DNA from: Tardiphaga sp.
GTDB lineage: Bacteria > Pseudomonadota > Alphaproteobacteria > Rhizobiales > Xanthobacteraceae
Direction: 5' to 3'
NCBI GenBank assembly: GCA_028290325.1
Contig: JAQGJY010000063.1
Span: 1-17,921 of the forward strand
Length of the DNA stretch: 17,921 nt
Position 1 is the first letter of the stretch. Every line of letters starts with the position of its first letter. This document shows, piece after piece, positions 5,949 through 13,344 of this stretch. A model generated the notes under the pieces. The model had not been told where the DNA came from, searched no databases, and worked only from the letters and a program-made list of their open reading frames with translations. Made by a program: the position numbers and the translations under genes.

Positions 5949-7109
5949 ATGAGACGCGCATCCACTGCCCTCAAGCACCCGCCGGCGACGTTGCCCTCCG
6001 ATCCGGCGGGTGCGCTGTCTCCGTTCACCGAAATCGCGGTTGCGATCGATCGGGAACGGCGACGCGGTCGCGGCGCTCAATCCAACGCGTCGGGCCGGTT
6101 CGAGGTCGAGGCGCGGGTCGCTTTCGACGATGGCTGGCAGAGCCTCGACGACTTGCCGGCGTTCAAGACCACGCTGGGCGTCGATACCGCGCGAAAAGTC
6201 ATCACGCGCAATGAATCGCCTGACATCGGTTTCGACCGTTCGATCAATCCCTATCGCGGCTGCGAACATGGCTGCGTCTATTGTTTCGCGCGACCGACCC
6301 ACGCCTTTTTAGGCCTGTCGCCGGGGCTGGATTTCGAATCCAAGCTGTTTGCCAAGCCGGACGCGCCGGGTTTGCTCGAAAAAGAACTGGCGGCGGCGAA
6401 TTACGAACCAAAGACGATGGCGATCGGCACCAACACCGACCCGTATCAGCCGATCGAACGCGACGCCAAGATCATGCGCGGGTTGCTTGAGGTGCTGGAG
6501 CGCACCTCGCATCCGGTTGGCATCGTGACGAAATCGGCGCTGGTGACGCGCGACATCGACATCCTGGCGCGGATGGCGAAGCGCAACCTCGCCAAGGTCG
6601 CGATCTCCGTCACCACGCTCGATCCGAAACTGGCGCGCAGCATGGAGCCGCGCGCGTCGGCGCCAGCCAAGCGGCTCGAAGCGCTGCGGCAACTATCCGA
6701 GGCCGGCATTCCGACCACGGTGATGGTCGCGCCGGTGATTCCGGCGCTGAACGATGTCGAGATCGAGCGCATTCTCGACGCGGCCGCGCATGCCGGGGTC
6801 AGGGAAGCGAGTTACGTGCTGTTGCGCCTGCCGCTCGAAGTGCGCGACCTGTTTCGCGAATGGCTGATGGCGAACTATCCGGATCGCTATCGCCATGTCT
6901 TCACGCTGATCCGCGACATGCGCGACGGCCGCGACTACGACTCGCAATGGGGCACGCGCATGAAAGGCACCGGGCCGATGGCGTGGATGATCGGTCGTCG
7001 CTTCGAGATCGCCTGCGCCCGGCTCGGGCTGAACAAGCGCCGCGTGAAACTGACGACCGATCATTTCGCCCGCCCGAAGCGCAATGGCGAGCAGTTGAGC
7101 TTGTTTTAG
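5949..7109 (+). CDS. PA0069-family radical SAM protein (SplB / DNA repair photolyase-like)
   Basis: A 386-residue radical SAM enzyme related to spore photoproduct lyase (COG1533-type). The [4Fe-4S] cluster motif is C105-x3-C109-x2-C112 in NPYRGCEHGCVYCFARPTH, where the residues around the cysteines are diagnostic for this group. A SAM-binding segment, MAIGTNTDPYQPIER, lies at 157-171 and further barrel strands are VGIVTKSALVTRD and VAISVTTLD, with MVAPVIPALND at 259-269. The N-terminal RRRGRGAQSNASGRFE is the conserved family entry. The last five residues, QLSLF (382-386), form a canonical beta-clamp-binding motif. The ATG at 5949 is the only good start before the conserved region, yet has only a weak GGCGG before it and may be leaderless. 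An SOS box lies just upstream. The substrate is unknown; a DNA repair role is inferred from homology, regulation and the clamp motif. Ribonuclease HII follows after a 177-base gap. Confidence 0.93.
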   Translation: MRRASTALKHPPATLPSDPAGALSPFTEIAVAIDRERRRGRGAQSNASGRFEVEARVAFDDGWQSLDDLPAFKTTLGVDTARKVITRNESPDIGFDRSINPYRGCEHGCVYCFARPTHAFLGLSPGLDFESKLFAKPDAPGLLEKELAAANYEPKTMAIGTNTDPYQPIERDAKIMRGLLEVLERTSHPVGIVTKSALVTRDIDILARMAKRNLAKVAISVTTLDPKLARSMEPRASAPAKRLEALRQLSEAGIPTTVMVAPVIPALNDVEIERILDAAAHAGVREASYVLLRLPLEVRDLFREWLMANYPDRYRHVFTLIRDMRDGRDYDSQWGTRMKGTGPMAWMIGRRFEIACARLGLNKRRVKLTTDHFARPKRNGEQLSLF

Positions 7110-7110
7110 A

Positions 7111-7190
7111 CGCTCACAATTCCCTCTTCCGCCTCAGGGAGAGGGGCTAGGGTGGGAGTGACGGGACCCCAGACGTGCCGTCGCTCCCAC
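7111..7190. repeat. Dispersed palindromic repeat with strong hairpin, between radical SAM and rnhB genes
   Basis: Two stem-loops stand in tandem directly after the radical SAM stop codon: CCCTCT 7122-7127 with AGAGGG 7140-7145, and a 13-base stem 7152-7164 / 7178-7190 that pairs at 12 positions plus one G-T wobble (GTGGGAGTGACGG with CCGTCGCTCCCAC), loop of 13. The phrase GAGAGGGGCTAGGGTGGGAG between them belongs to a widespread proteobacterial intergenic repeat. It may stabilise or end the upstream transcript, but lacks a T run. Confidence 0.7.
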
Positions 7191-7286
7191 CCGCCGATTT
7201 CGCGGTTTGATAGACCTCTATTGAATTGCGGGCATGAGATGAGTTCCGGGGTTGCGCAAACGGCGCCTCCCCGTAATCCTGCGGCC

Positions 7287-8018
7287 ATGATTCGCGACAG
7301 CATCAAAAGCCAGCCGGCCAAGCTTCAGAAGGGCGTCATTGCCGTCGCGCCGCCGAGTTTCAAGCGTGAGCGCGCGTTGATGAAAGCCGGCGTCGGCCCT
7401 GTCGCCGGCTGCGACGAGGCCGGGCGCGGTCCTTTGGCCGGTCCGGTGGTGGCCGCGGCCGTGGTGTTGGATCCGAAGCGCATCCCGAAGGGCCTCGACG
7501 ATTCCAAGAAGCTGACACCTGAGAAGCGCGAGGCGCTGTTCGCGCAGATTTGCGCGACGTCGTCCTTCGCCGTGGCCTTTGCGTCGCCGCTGCGGATCGA
7601 CCGCGATAATATATTGCGGGCGTCGCTGTGGGCGCTGTCGCGCGCCGTCCATGCGCTGCCGCAAACCCCGCGTCACGTTCTGGTCGACGGCCGCGACAAG
7701 ATATTGACGCCGCCCGATTGCGATTGCAGCGCCGTCATCGGCGGCGACGCGTTGGTGCTGTCGATCGCGGCGGCGTCGATCGTCGCCAAAGTGACGAGAG
7801 ACCGGCTGATGTGCCGACTTGCCGAGGAATGCCCCGGCTACGGCTTCGAAAACCATAAAGGCTACGGCGTGCCGGAACACCTGGCGGCGCTGAACCGCCT
7901 CGGCCCGAGCCGGCATCACCGCGCTCTGTTCGCGCCCGTTCTTGCCGCGCGACTGCGGTTCGAAGGGATTGAGATGCCACAGCGCGCGCCCGACATGTTC
8001 GAGGCGGTCGCGCGCTGA
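7287..8018 (+). CDS. rnhB: Ribonuclease HII
   Basis: RnhB cuts the RNA strand of RNA-DNA hybrids and starts removal of single ribonucleotides from DNA. With the chosen start it has 243 residues. The catalytic acids are visible: D43 and E44 in AGCDEAGRGPLAGPVV, D134 in VLVDGRDK, and D154 in IGGDALVLSIAAASIVAKVTRD. The conserved HKGYGVPEHLAAL follows at 190-202. A basic N-terminal extension of about 35 residues precedes the fold, as in Bradyrhizobium homologues. The frame is open further upstream (GTG at 7152, ATG at 7239), but 7152 lies inside a palindromic repeat, so the ATG at 7287, beginning MIRDS, is preferred by resemblance to relatives; none of the starts has a clear Shine-Dalgarno sequence. 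The gene is separated by the repeat element from the radical SAM gene. Both are DNA-repair-related, but co-transcription is uncertain. Confidence 0.94.
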   Translation: MIRDSIKSQPAKLQKGVIAVAPPSFKRERALMKAGVGPVAGCDEAGRGPLAGPVVAAAVVLDPKRIPKGLDDSKKLTPEKREALFAQICATSSFAVAFASPLRIDRDNILRASLWALSRAVHALPQTPRHVLVDGRDKILTPPDCDCSAVIGGDALVLSIAAASIVAKVTRDRLMCRLAEECPGYGFENHKGYGVPEHLAALNRLGPSRHHRALFAPVLAARLRFEGIEMPQRAPDMFEAVAR

Positions 8019-8243
8019 CCGCTCGCCTTCATTTGTGTCCGGGTCCGTTGTGCGGCACCAGCGCCGCGCCGCGCAGCGAACCGGGATCGTAGCAAAGCGG
8101 CATTCGCATTGGTTCCGACCGGGCGACGCCGTGGTGTCGCTCCGCCGCCTCACACCGCCGCCGCGTCCGGGACACGCATGTTGCCTCTCCTGCAAGCGCC
8201 CTCTATCACCTGAGGCCCAGGCTTCAGCGGGCACCAGCCGTTC
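8019..8243. other. Intergenic region between rnhB and the GT-C glycosyltransferase; no gene seen
   Basis: These 225 bases hold no convincing coding frame, RNA gene or repeat on either strand. A short imperfect palindrome (CTGAGGCCCAGGCTTCAG) occurs at about 8211-8228, too weak to name. A promoter for the downstream gene is expected here but none stands out. Confidence 0.5.
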
Positions 8244-9752
8244 ATGCGTTTCACCTCCCTGAACGTCGAGTTAATCCGCGCCCGGCCGCGGCTGGTAATC
8301 TGGGTCGTGTTGCTGGTGCAAGCCGCGATCTGGCTGGTTCTGCCGCTCCTGATCTACGGCAGCCCGCCCGCCGACGTCGCGACGGCGCTGGCGATCGGGC
8401 GCGAATATCGGCTCGGCACGCCGGATGGCCCGCCGCTGGCGTTCTGGCTGGCCGACATCGCCTTTCGCGCGGCCGGCAATCACATCGCGGGCGTCTATCT
8501 GCTGGCTCAAATCTGTTTCCTGCTGACCTTCTGGTGGCTTTATCAGCTCGGCCGCGCGATTGTCGGCGGCCCGCACGCCGTGCTGGCGGTGTTGCTCACG
8601 GTCACGGTGACGACGTTCAGCTCGCCAGGCGTCGCCTTCGGTCCCGACATTCTGGCGCGGCCGCTCTGGGCGCTGTTGCTGCTGCAGACCTGGCGACTGA
8701 TCGGGCAGGGCCGCCGACAGGCCTGGGTGATGCTGGCCGTCGCGGCGGGCTTGCTGGTGCTGACGACATCCGCCGCGCCGGCATTGCTGGCGTTTGTCGC
8801 CGCCGTGATATTGGCGATGCCGGGCGGCCGCCGGCGACTGGCGTCGGTCGATCTTTTGTATGCGCTGCTGATCGTTGCCGTGATCGTGCTGCCTTACGGT
8901 CTGTGGCTGCTTCGCAACGGCGCGCCGGCCTTGGCGCTTCCGGCACTCAATCGGTTCGACGCCAAGGGCCTGCTCGCGCTCTGGCTCCTCGGCGGACTGT
9001 TGTTTTCGATGACCGGCGTCATCGTGCTGACGATGATGACCAGCCGCCGGTTAAACCGCTTTGGCGAGAAGCCGCCGGTGATCGCCCGCGCCGGCGTCGA
9101 TCCGGTCGGCCGCCGCTTCGTCATGATCTTTGCGCTGGTGCCGGCATTGATCGGCTGCGTGGTGGCGGGATTATATGGCTGGGACAATGTCGTCGGCGGC
9201 GCGGGTATCGCGTTGCTGCCGGCCGGCCTCGCGGTGATCGTTCTCAGCGGCGATTTGATCGCATTACGTCAGTATCGCCTGCTGCGAAAGGTATGGGCGC
9301 TGGCTGTCATCGCGCCCGCCGTTCTCGCCGCGGCGATCGTCTTCGTGCAGCCGTGGATCCGGGACGAGGCGAGCGCGACGACGCTTCCCGCAACGGCGAT
9401 CGCCAGATTCTTCGGCGAGAATTACGAGCGTCGCACCGGCAAGCCATTGCAGGCTGTCGCGGGCGATCCGCAGTTGGCCGCGTTGGTCGCGATCGGTCGA
9501 TCGCGGCCGCATCTTTTGCTGGATGACGAGCCCGCGCGAACACCGTGGTTGACGCCGTCCGATCTGATTGAGCGCGGCGGCGTGGTGCTGTGGCGCGCGA
9601 CCGATGCGCTTGGCACGCCGCCGGCGGCCATCGCGCGGCGCTTTCCGGGGCTGGTGGCGGAAGTGCCGCGCGGCTTCGACCGGCTCGTCAACGGCCGCCA
9701 GCCGCCGCTGCGGATCGGTTGGGCGATCATCCGCCCAAAAGCGTCGCAGTAG
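8244..9752 (+). CDS. Polytopic glycosyltransferase, family 39 / ArnT-like (GT-C fold)
   Basis: A 502-residue inner-membrane protein with about nine to eleven hydrophobic segments, from LVIWVVLLVQAAIWLVLPLL (17-36) to WALAVIAPAVLAAAIVFVQP (351-370), and a soluble C-terminal domain of about 130 residues (371-502) that would be periplasmic. The first periplasmic loop (about 41-65) contains REYRLGTPDGPPLAFWLADIAF, matching the 'Y.....HPPL..Wl' pattern near the catalytic acid of GT39/ArnT-type enzymes, although the usual H is D or G here. Such enzymes move a sugar from a polyprenyl-phosphate carrier to lipid A or envelope polymers; the acceptor is unknown. Start ATG at 8244 has no clear Shine-Dalgarno; no nearer in-frame alternative is better. 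Its stop codon is only two bases from that of the convergent livM, leaving no space for a terminator. Confidence 0.85.
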   Translation: MRFTSLNVELIRARPRLVIWVVLLVQAAIWLVLPLLIYGSPPADVATALAIGREYRLGTPDGPPLAFWLADIAFRAAGNHIAGVYLLAQICFLLTFWWLYQLGRAIVGGPHAVLAVLLTVTVTTFSSPGVAFGPDILARPLWALLLLQTWRLIGQGRRQAWVMLAVAAGLLVLTTSAAPALLAFVAAVILAMPGGRRRLASVDLLYALLIVAVIVLPYGLWLLRNGAPALALPALNRFDAKGLLALWLLGGLLFSMTGVIVLTMMTSRRLNRFGEKPPVIARAGVDPVGRRFVMIFALVPALIGCVVAGLYGWDNVVGGAGIALLPAGLAVIVLSGDLIALRQYRLLRKVWALAVIAPAVLAAAIVFVQPWIRDEASATTLPATAIARFFGENYERRTGKPLQAVAGDPQLAALVAIGRSRPHLLLDDEPARTPWLTPSDLIERGGVVLWRATDALGTPPAAIARRFPGLVAEVPRGFDRLVNGRQPPLRIGWAIIRPKASQ

Positions 9753-9754
9753 GT

Positions 9755-10813
9755 TCAGCGCTTCGCGCGATCGCGCAGGCTGCCGACGATGCCCTGCGGG
9801 AAATAATAGACGCTGAGAATGAAGAGCACGCCGAGCCACAGCAGCCAACGGTCCGGATGCACGATATTCGACAGCAGCGGAATGTGGCCGGTCGCGCCCG
9901 AGACCAGGGCCATCACGTCCTGCAAATAGGTCTGCGCCACCATGAACAACGTCGCCCCGACGATCGCGCCATAGAGCGTGCCCATGCCGCCGATCACCGT
10001 CATCAGCAGGATGTCGATCATGATCTCCAGTGACAACGTCGTATCCGGCCCATTATAGCGCAGCCAGATCGCCATCAAGATACCGGCGCAGGCCGCGAAC
10101 ATGGCGGCCAGCACATTGGCGAGCGTGCGGTAGACGATGGTGCGATAGCCGACCGCCTCGGCGCGAAAGCTGTTTTCGCGAATCGCCTGCAAGACGCGGC
10201 CGAACGGCGAATTGACGATCCTCAGCATCAGCAGAAACAGCGCGATCGTGCAGACAAAGATAAAATAATACGACAGCACGCGGCCATTGACGTTCAGCCC
10301 GAGCACCGGCTGCTCGAACAGCCTGAAGCTTGGCTGAAAGATCGCCGGCATCTTGAAGCTGATGCCGTCTTCGCCGCCGGTCCAGTCGGACAATTGCGAC
10401 GCCGCCGTCGTGAAGGCGGTCGCGACCGCCAGCGTGATCATCGCGAAGAACACCGTGCGAACCCGCAGCGAGAACAATCCGATGATCGTGGCCAACACGG
10501 CGGAGACCGCCAGCGCGGCGACGCTCCCGGTTGCCAATGCGATCCAGCCCGGCTCCATGCGGCTCATCGCGATCGCGACGCCGTAGGCGCCGATGCCGAA
10601 GAACATCGTATGCGCGAAGGAGATGATGCCGGCGAAGCCGAGTATCAGGTCGTAGCTGGCGACCAGTACGATGAAGACCAGAATTTTCGCGGCGGTGTTC
10701 ATGGTCCGCGCGCTCGAAAACGCGAACGGCGCGATCGCGAGGCCGAGCACCAGCAGGATGATCGCGGCGGCGAGCAGACGGCTGCGCGGGCTGTCGCCGG
10801 AGAGAATGCTCAT
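9755..10813 (-). CDS. livM: Branched-chain amino acid-type ABC transporter permease LivM
   Basis: Second permease of the ABC importer, 352 residues with about nine hydrophobic segments. Family markers are LIlGFAGIISFAHTMFFGIGAYG (57-78 region), the cytoplasmic coupling loop AIRENSFRAEAVGYRT (210-225), and the pore-lining MTVIGGMGTLYGAIVGA (271-287). A basic tail follows (SLRDRAKR). It pairs with LivH to form the channel driven by LivG and LivF. The true start is the ATG at 10811-10813, which overlaps the livH stop (ATGA overlap), so translation is probably coupled. The frame is open for another 960 bases upstream, but that stretch overlaps livH and has no family resemblance. It is the last gene of the five-gene operon and ends two bases from the convergent glycosyltransferase gene. 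Confidence 0.95.
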   Translation of the reverse strand: MSILSGDSPRSRLLAAAIILLVLGLAIAPFAFSSARTMNTAAKILVFIVLVASYDLILGFAGIISFAHTMFFGIGAYGVAIAMSRMEPGWIALATGSVAALAVSAVLATIIGLFSLRVRTVFFAMITLAVATAFTTAASQLSDWTGGEDGISFKMPAIFQPSFRLFEQPVLGLNVNGRVLSYYFIFVCTIALFLLMLRIVNSPFGRVLQAIRENSFRAEAVGYRTIVYRTLANVLAAMFAACAGILMAIWLRYNGPDTTLSLEIMIDILLMTVIGGMGTLYGAIVGATLFMVAQTYLQDVMALVSGATGHIPLLSNIVHPDRWLLWLGVLFILSVYYFPQGIVGSLRDRAKR

Positions 10814-11835
10814 CGGTTCACCACGGCATAGAGGCCCTGCGGTCGCCACAGCAACACCAGCAACATCAGCAGAATGTTGGAGAACAGCGCGATCTTCGGT
10901 TCGGCAAATCCGGTGTAGTTCGTGGTGAGGCCGACCAGCAAGGCGGCGATCATGCAGCCCGTCGTCGAGCCGAGGCCGCCGATGATGATGACGATGAAGA
11001 TCAGCACGTTGGCCTGCGAGCCGATCGCGGGCGTGAAGTTCTGCTGATAGAGTCCCCACATCAAGCCGCCCATGCCGGCGAGCATCGCGCCCGCGACGAA
11101 CACCGCGACGAACAGGTGTCGGGTGCGATAGCCCATCGCTTCCAGCATATCGCGATCCTCGACGCCGGCGCGGATCTGCAAACCGATGCGCGTCTTTGTG
11201 AGGATCAGCAGCATTGCCGCGAACACGCCGGCGCCGACGACCAGCGCGAGGATGCGATAGCGCTCGATCGCGGCGTCGCCGATGAAAAGCGAGCCGCGCA
11301 ACGCCGCCGGAATGTTCAGCGTCACCATCTCCGCGCCCCAGATCGCGCGGATCAATTGCTCGACGACGATGAAACCGCCCATCGTGATGAGAATCTGCTT
11401 GAGGTGATTGCCGTAGACGGGCCGGATCAAGACGCGGTCGAAGACCAACCCGACCGCGCCGGCCACGACCACGGCGGCAAGCAGCCCGAGCGTCAGCACC
11501 AGCAGATTCAGGGCGAGGTTGCTGGAGTCGATCCACACGGAGAGCGGCGCGAAGATCGTCAGCCCGACATAGGCCCCAAGCGTGATGAAGGCGCCGTGGC
11601 CAAAATTCATCACGTCCATCAAGCCGAACACCAGCATCAAACCGGACGAGATCATGAAGATGATGACGCCCATCGCGAGGCCGGCAATGGTCAGCGTCAG
11701 CCAGGTCGAGGGGCTCCCGATGAACGGTATCGCGATCAGCGCCACGGCTGGGACCAGCGCCATCGGCAGCCAATCGACGGGGCGGCGCGGCAGATCGTCG
11801 GTTGCGTGCGCGGCGGGGGCAGGAGTTGCGACCAT
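10810..11835 (-). CDS. livH: Branched-chain amino acid-type ABC transporter permease LivH
   Basis: First permease of the importer, 341 residues with about eight hydrophobic segments. The conserved GLMDVMNFGHGAFITLGAY (71-89) is the LivH signature; a long loop after FDRVLIRPVYGNHLKQILITMG contains the family's RP(L/V) element; IRAGVEDRDMLEAMGYR (221-237) is the cytoplasmic coupling loop that contacts the ATPases; and IIIGGLGSTTGCMIAAL (283-299) matches the LivM pore segment. An N-terminal tail of about 20 residues rich in alanine and proline precedes the first helix, longer than in E. coli LivH. It begins 11 bases after livF and overlaps livM by four bases. Substrate cannot be told from the permease. 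Confidence 0.95.
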   Translation of the reverse strand: MVATPAPAAHATDDLPRRPVDWLPMALVPAVALIAIPFIGSPSTWLTLTIAGLAMGVIIFMISSGLMLVFGLMDVMNFGHGAFITLGAYVGLTIFAPLSVWIDSSNLALNLLVLTLGLLAAVVVAGAVGLVFDRVLIRPVYGNHLKQILITMGGFIVVEQLIRAIWGAEMVTLNIPAALRGSLFIGDAAIERYRILALVVGAGVFAAMLLILTKTRIGLQIRAGVEDRDMLEAMGYRTRHLFVAVFVAGAMLAGMGGLMWGLYQQNFTPAIGSQANVLIFIVIIIGGLGSTTGCMIAALLVGLTTNYTGFAEPKIALFSNILLMLLVLLWRPQGLYAVVNR

Positions 11836-11846
11836 CGGGAATCTTT

Positions 11847-12572
11847 CTACTGATGTGACGCCATGGACAGGCCGAGCAGCCTGCGCTGAATCGCTTCGTT
11901 GTCGGCGAGTTCAGCCATCGTGCCGGCGTGGACCACCTTGCCGTCGTCCATCACCGCGACATGATCGCCGATCGCATTGGCGAAGGCGAAGTTCTGCTCG
12001 ATCATCAGAATGGTGACGCCGGACTGCTTGAGGTCGCGGAAAATCGGAACCATGTTGCCGACGATAGCCGGCGCGAGGCCCTTGGTCGGCTCGTCGATGA
12101 TGAGCAGCCGGCGCGGCTCGACGATGGCGCGCGCGATCGACAGCATCTGTTTCTGACCACCGGACAGCGTGCCGGCCCGCGCCAGCCAGAACCGCTTGAT
12201 CGCCGGAAACATCGTGAAAATACGCTCAAGACGTTGCGTGTCGATCTTGCCGGAAAACGCAGCGAGCCGCATGTTTTCCGCGATCGTCAGGTCGGCGAAG
12301 ATGCCCATCGTCTCGGGCACGTAGCCGATGCCGAGCCGCGCCACGTCGGGCGTCTCGAGGTTGGTGATGTCGCGGCCGTCGAAGTGAATCGTGCCGGCGC
12401 TGGCGCGCCACAGATTCATGATGGTGCGGACGGTGGTGGTTTTGCCCGCCCCGTTGCGGCCGAGCAGCATGGTCGCGCTGCCTTTCGGGACATCGAGATC
12501 GACGCCGTGCAGGATGTGATAGGGCCCGATGCGGGTTTCGACGTTTTTCAGAGACAGCAAGATCTCAGACAT
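11847..12572 (-). CDS. livF: Branched-chain amino acid-type ABC transporter ATPase LivF
   Basis: One of two cytoplasmic ATPases of the importer, 241 residues. Walker A is GRNGAGKT at 38-45; the Q-loop position carries glutamate (VPETMGIF, E87), which is normal for LivF; the ABC signature is LSGGQKQM at 136-143; Walker B with catalytic glutamate is LLIIDEPTKGL at 156-166; the switch position is VTILMIEQNF, where Q replaces the usual H, again typical of LivF. Length matches the family (about 235-245). It overlaps the end of livG by eight bases, so the two ATPases are probably made in equal amounts, and livH follows after an 11-base gap. It assembles with LivG as a heterodimer under LivHM. Confidence 0.96.
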   Translation of the reverse strand: MSEILLSLKNVETRIGPYHILHGVDLDVPKGSATMLLGRNGAGKTTTVRTIMNLWRASAGTIHFDGRDITNLETPDVARLGIGYVPETMGIFADLTIAENMRLAAFSGKIDTQRLERIFTMFPAIKRFWLARAGTLSGGQKQMLSIARAIVEPRRLLIIDEPTKGLAPAIVGNMVPIFRDLKQSGVTILMIEQNFAFANAIGDHVAVMDDGKVVHAGTMAELADNEAIQRRLLGLSMASHQ

Positions 12573-13344
12573 GCGCGGTCCCTTGCACGGGCGGCAGTGA
12601 ACCGAGATAGGCCTCGTGCACGATCGGCAGATCCATCACGTCGGCCGGTTTGCCATCGGCGAGCAGCGTGCCATTATGCAGCACCACGATGCGGTCGGCG
12701 AGCGAGCGCACGACATCCATCTTGTGTTCCACCAGAAGGATCGTCTTGGCGGTGTCCTTCTTGATGCCTTGCAGCAGATCGAGAATGACCGGCACCTCAT
12801 CGACGCTCATGCCGGCGGTCGGCTCATCGAACATGAAGATGTCGGGATCGAGCGCCAGCAGCATCGCGACTTCGAGCTTGCGCTGATCGCCATGCGACAG
12901 TTCGGCGGCGAGCGTGTCGCGGCGCTTGGTCAGTGCGACGCGAACGAGGCAGGCGTCGGCGTCCTCGATGGCTTGACGATGCGAGGTCCACGTCGACAGC
13001 AGCGAGAGGCCGAAGCCCTGGCGCGATTGCATCACGAGGCGCACGTTTTCGATGACGCTCAATCGTGGAAACAGGCTGGTGAGTTGGAACGCGCGCCCCA
13101 GCCCGCGCAAGGCGCGCTGCGACACCGCCATGCGCGTGATGTCGTTGCCGTTCAGGAGGATGGTGCCGCCGCTCGGCGTGATCTGGCCCGAAATCAAATT
13201 GAAATATGTGGTCTTGCCGGCCCCGTTGGGGCCGACGATGCAGGTCAGCGTGCCTGGCTGAAACGAGCACGACACGGCATTGACCGCGACATGACCGCCG
13301 AAGCGGACGGTCAGGTCGCGGGTTGCGAGAGACGGCGCGATCAC
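12565..13344 (-). CDS. livG: Branched-chain amino acid-type ABC transporter ATPase LivG
   Basis: Second ATPase of the importer, 259 residues. Walker A GPNGAGKT is at 38-45; the Q loop is RAFQLTSLFPRLSV (Q87); the signature is LSHGDQRKLE (149-158), the LivG-specific variant; Walker B reads IFMFDEPTAGM (169-179) with E174 catalytic; the switch histidine is in LLVEHKMD (H207). The start is GTG at 13342-13344, which overlaps the livK TGA in a GTGA junction; it begins with residues that match the family N-terminus (LATRDLTVRFGG). The frame is open for 108 codons upstream, but that is antisense/shadow of livK and is excluded. The protein lies eight bases into livF, showing tight coupling. Confidence 0.95.
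   Translation of the reverse strand: MIAPSLATRDLTVRFGGHVAVNAVSCSFQPGTLTCIVGPNGAGKTTYFNLISGQITPSGGTILLNGNDITRMAVSQRALRGLGRAFQLTSLFPRLSVIENVRLVMQSRQGFGLSLLSTWTSHRQAIEDADACLVRVALTKRRDTLAAELSHGDQRKLEVAMLLALDPDIFMFDEPTAGMSVDEVPVILDLLQGIKKDTAKTILLVEHKMDVVRSLADRIVVLHNGTLLADGKPADVMDLPIVHEAYLGSLPPVQGTAHV

Noticed and set aside
7218..8234. Minus-strand open frame of 338 codons opposite rnhB
   Set aside because: Arginine- and alanine-rich composition without motifs, fully opposite a gene with clear RNase HII active-site residues.
8019..8243. Possible remnant of a ccrM-type methyltransferase gene, which often lies beside rnhB in related genera
   Set aside because: No methyltransferase motif (DPPY, FxGxG) was found in any frame of the gap, so there is no positive evidence.
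9721..9736. GGGCG/CGCCC hairpin near the end of the GT-C gene as terminator
   Set aside because: It lies within coding sequence, has only five pairs and is not followed by T residues on either strand.
10814..11773. Long open frame continuous with livM upstream, giving a 672-residue product
   Set aside because: The added 320 residues overlap livH in another frame, are rich in R, H, D and A as expected for a shadow in GC-rich DNA, and the real LivM start is the ATG at 10813 with an ATGA junction to livH.
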